A stretch of 64,000 nt of DNA from positions 31,481-95,480 of the forward strand of contig NW_025422580.1 of NCBI RefSeq assembly GCF_904849725.1. The letters run 5' to 3'. This stretch comes from Hordeum vulgare subsp. vulgare (lineage: Eukaryota > Streptophyta > Magnoliopsida > Poales > Poaceae). Made by a program: the position numbers and the translations under genes. Positions within the stretch are counted from its first letter, which is position 1; the number at the start of each line of letters is the position of its first letter. Of the stretch, positions 63,945 through 64,000 are shown piece by piece. The notes below the pieces were generated by a model. That model did not search any database, was not told the origin of the DNA, and saw only the letters and a program-made list of their open reading frames with translations.

Positions 63945-64000
63945 GGTTTTTCTGCTAACATATAAGAATTTTTGAAGAAAGAAAAGACAAAAATACCCTT

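Overview
The window is 64 kb of a grass (Poaceae) plastid genome, covering most of the large single-copy region, written in the reverse of the usual orientation: it opens at petG/petL and closes on psbA. The grass assignment rests on what is seen: no rpoC1 intron, no recognisable accD between rbcL and psaI, a decayed rpl23 copy in that interval, a chimeric trnfM/trnG pseudogene at an inversion end point, a long acidic repeat insertion in rpoC2, and the grass order rps14-ψtrnfM-trnR-atpA. The rpoC2 insertion and the C-to-U editing positions (rpoB 156/182/187/206, atpA 383, ycf3 62) match what I recall of maize, so a PACMAD-clade grass is likely but not proven.

Layout. 1-2.4 kb: petG and petL (minus), then psbE-psbF-psbL-psbJ (plus). 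3.2-6.6 kb: petA, cemA, ycf4, psaI (minus). 6.6-9.6 kb: a degenerate stretch with tandem repeats, an unassigned 103-codon frame and ψrpl23, then rbcL (minus). 10.4-12.3 kb: divergent atpB-atpE (plus). 12.4-19.4 kb: trnM, trnV, the overlapping ndhC-ndhK and ndhJ, trnF, trnL, trnT-UGU, rps4, trnS-GGA. 20-27.9 kb: ycf3 (two introns), psaA-psaB-rps14, ψtrnfM/G. 28-44.5 kb: trnR, then one long minus-strand series atpA-atpF-atpH-atpI-rps2-rpoC2-rpoC1-rpoB. 45.6-52.8 kb: trnC, petN, psbM, trnD-trnY-trnE, trnT-GGU with a tandem pseudogene, split trnG-UCC, trnfM, trnG-GCC, psbZ, trnS-UGA. 53-57.3 kb: overlapping psbC/psbD, trnS-GCU, psbI, psbK. 57.6-64 kb: trnQ, rps16 (intron), trnK with matK in its intron, psbA.

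The genes supply subunits of both photosystems (psa, psb), the cytochrome b6f complex (pet), the ATP synthase (atp), the NDH complex (ndh), Rubisco, the bacterial-type plastid RNA polymerase (rpo), small-subunit ribosomal proteins, the intron maturase MatK and the tRNAs that decode them. Control elements with direct sequence support are sigma70-type promoters for rbcL, atpB and psbA, the light-responsive psbD promoter, a PPR10-type site before atpH, and 3' stem-loops after rbcL, atpE, psbC and psbM and between psbJ and petA.

The main anomaly is a small set of 1-2 base indels that break otherwise perfectly conserved genes: three in psbA, two compensating in matK, one in ycf4, and a 2-base shortening of trnY. 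All other protein genes read through. This looks like sequence error, or less likely a young nuclear copy of plastid DNA. I found no evidence of a new biological system, defence island, phage or foreign insertion.
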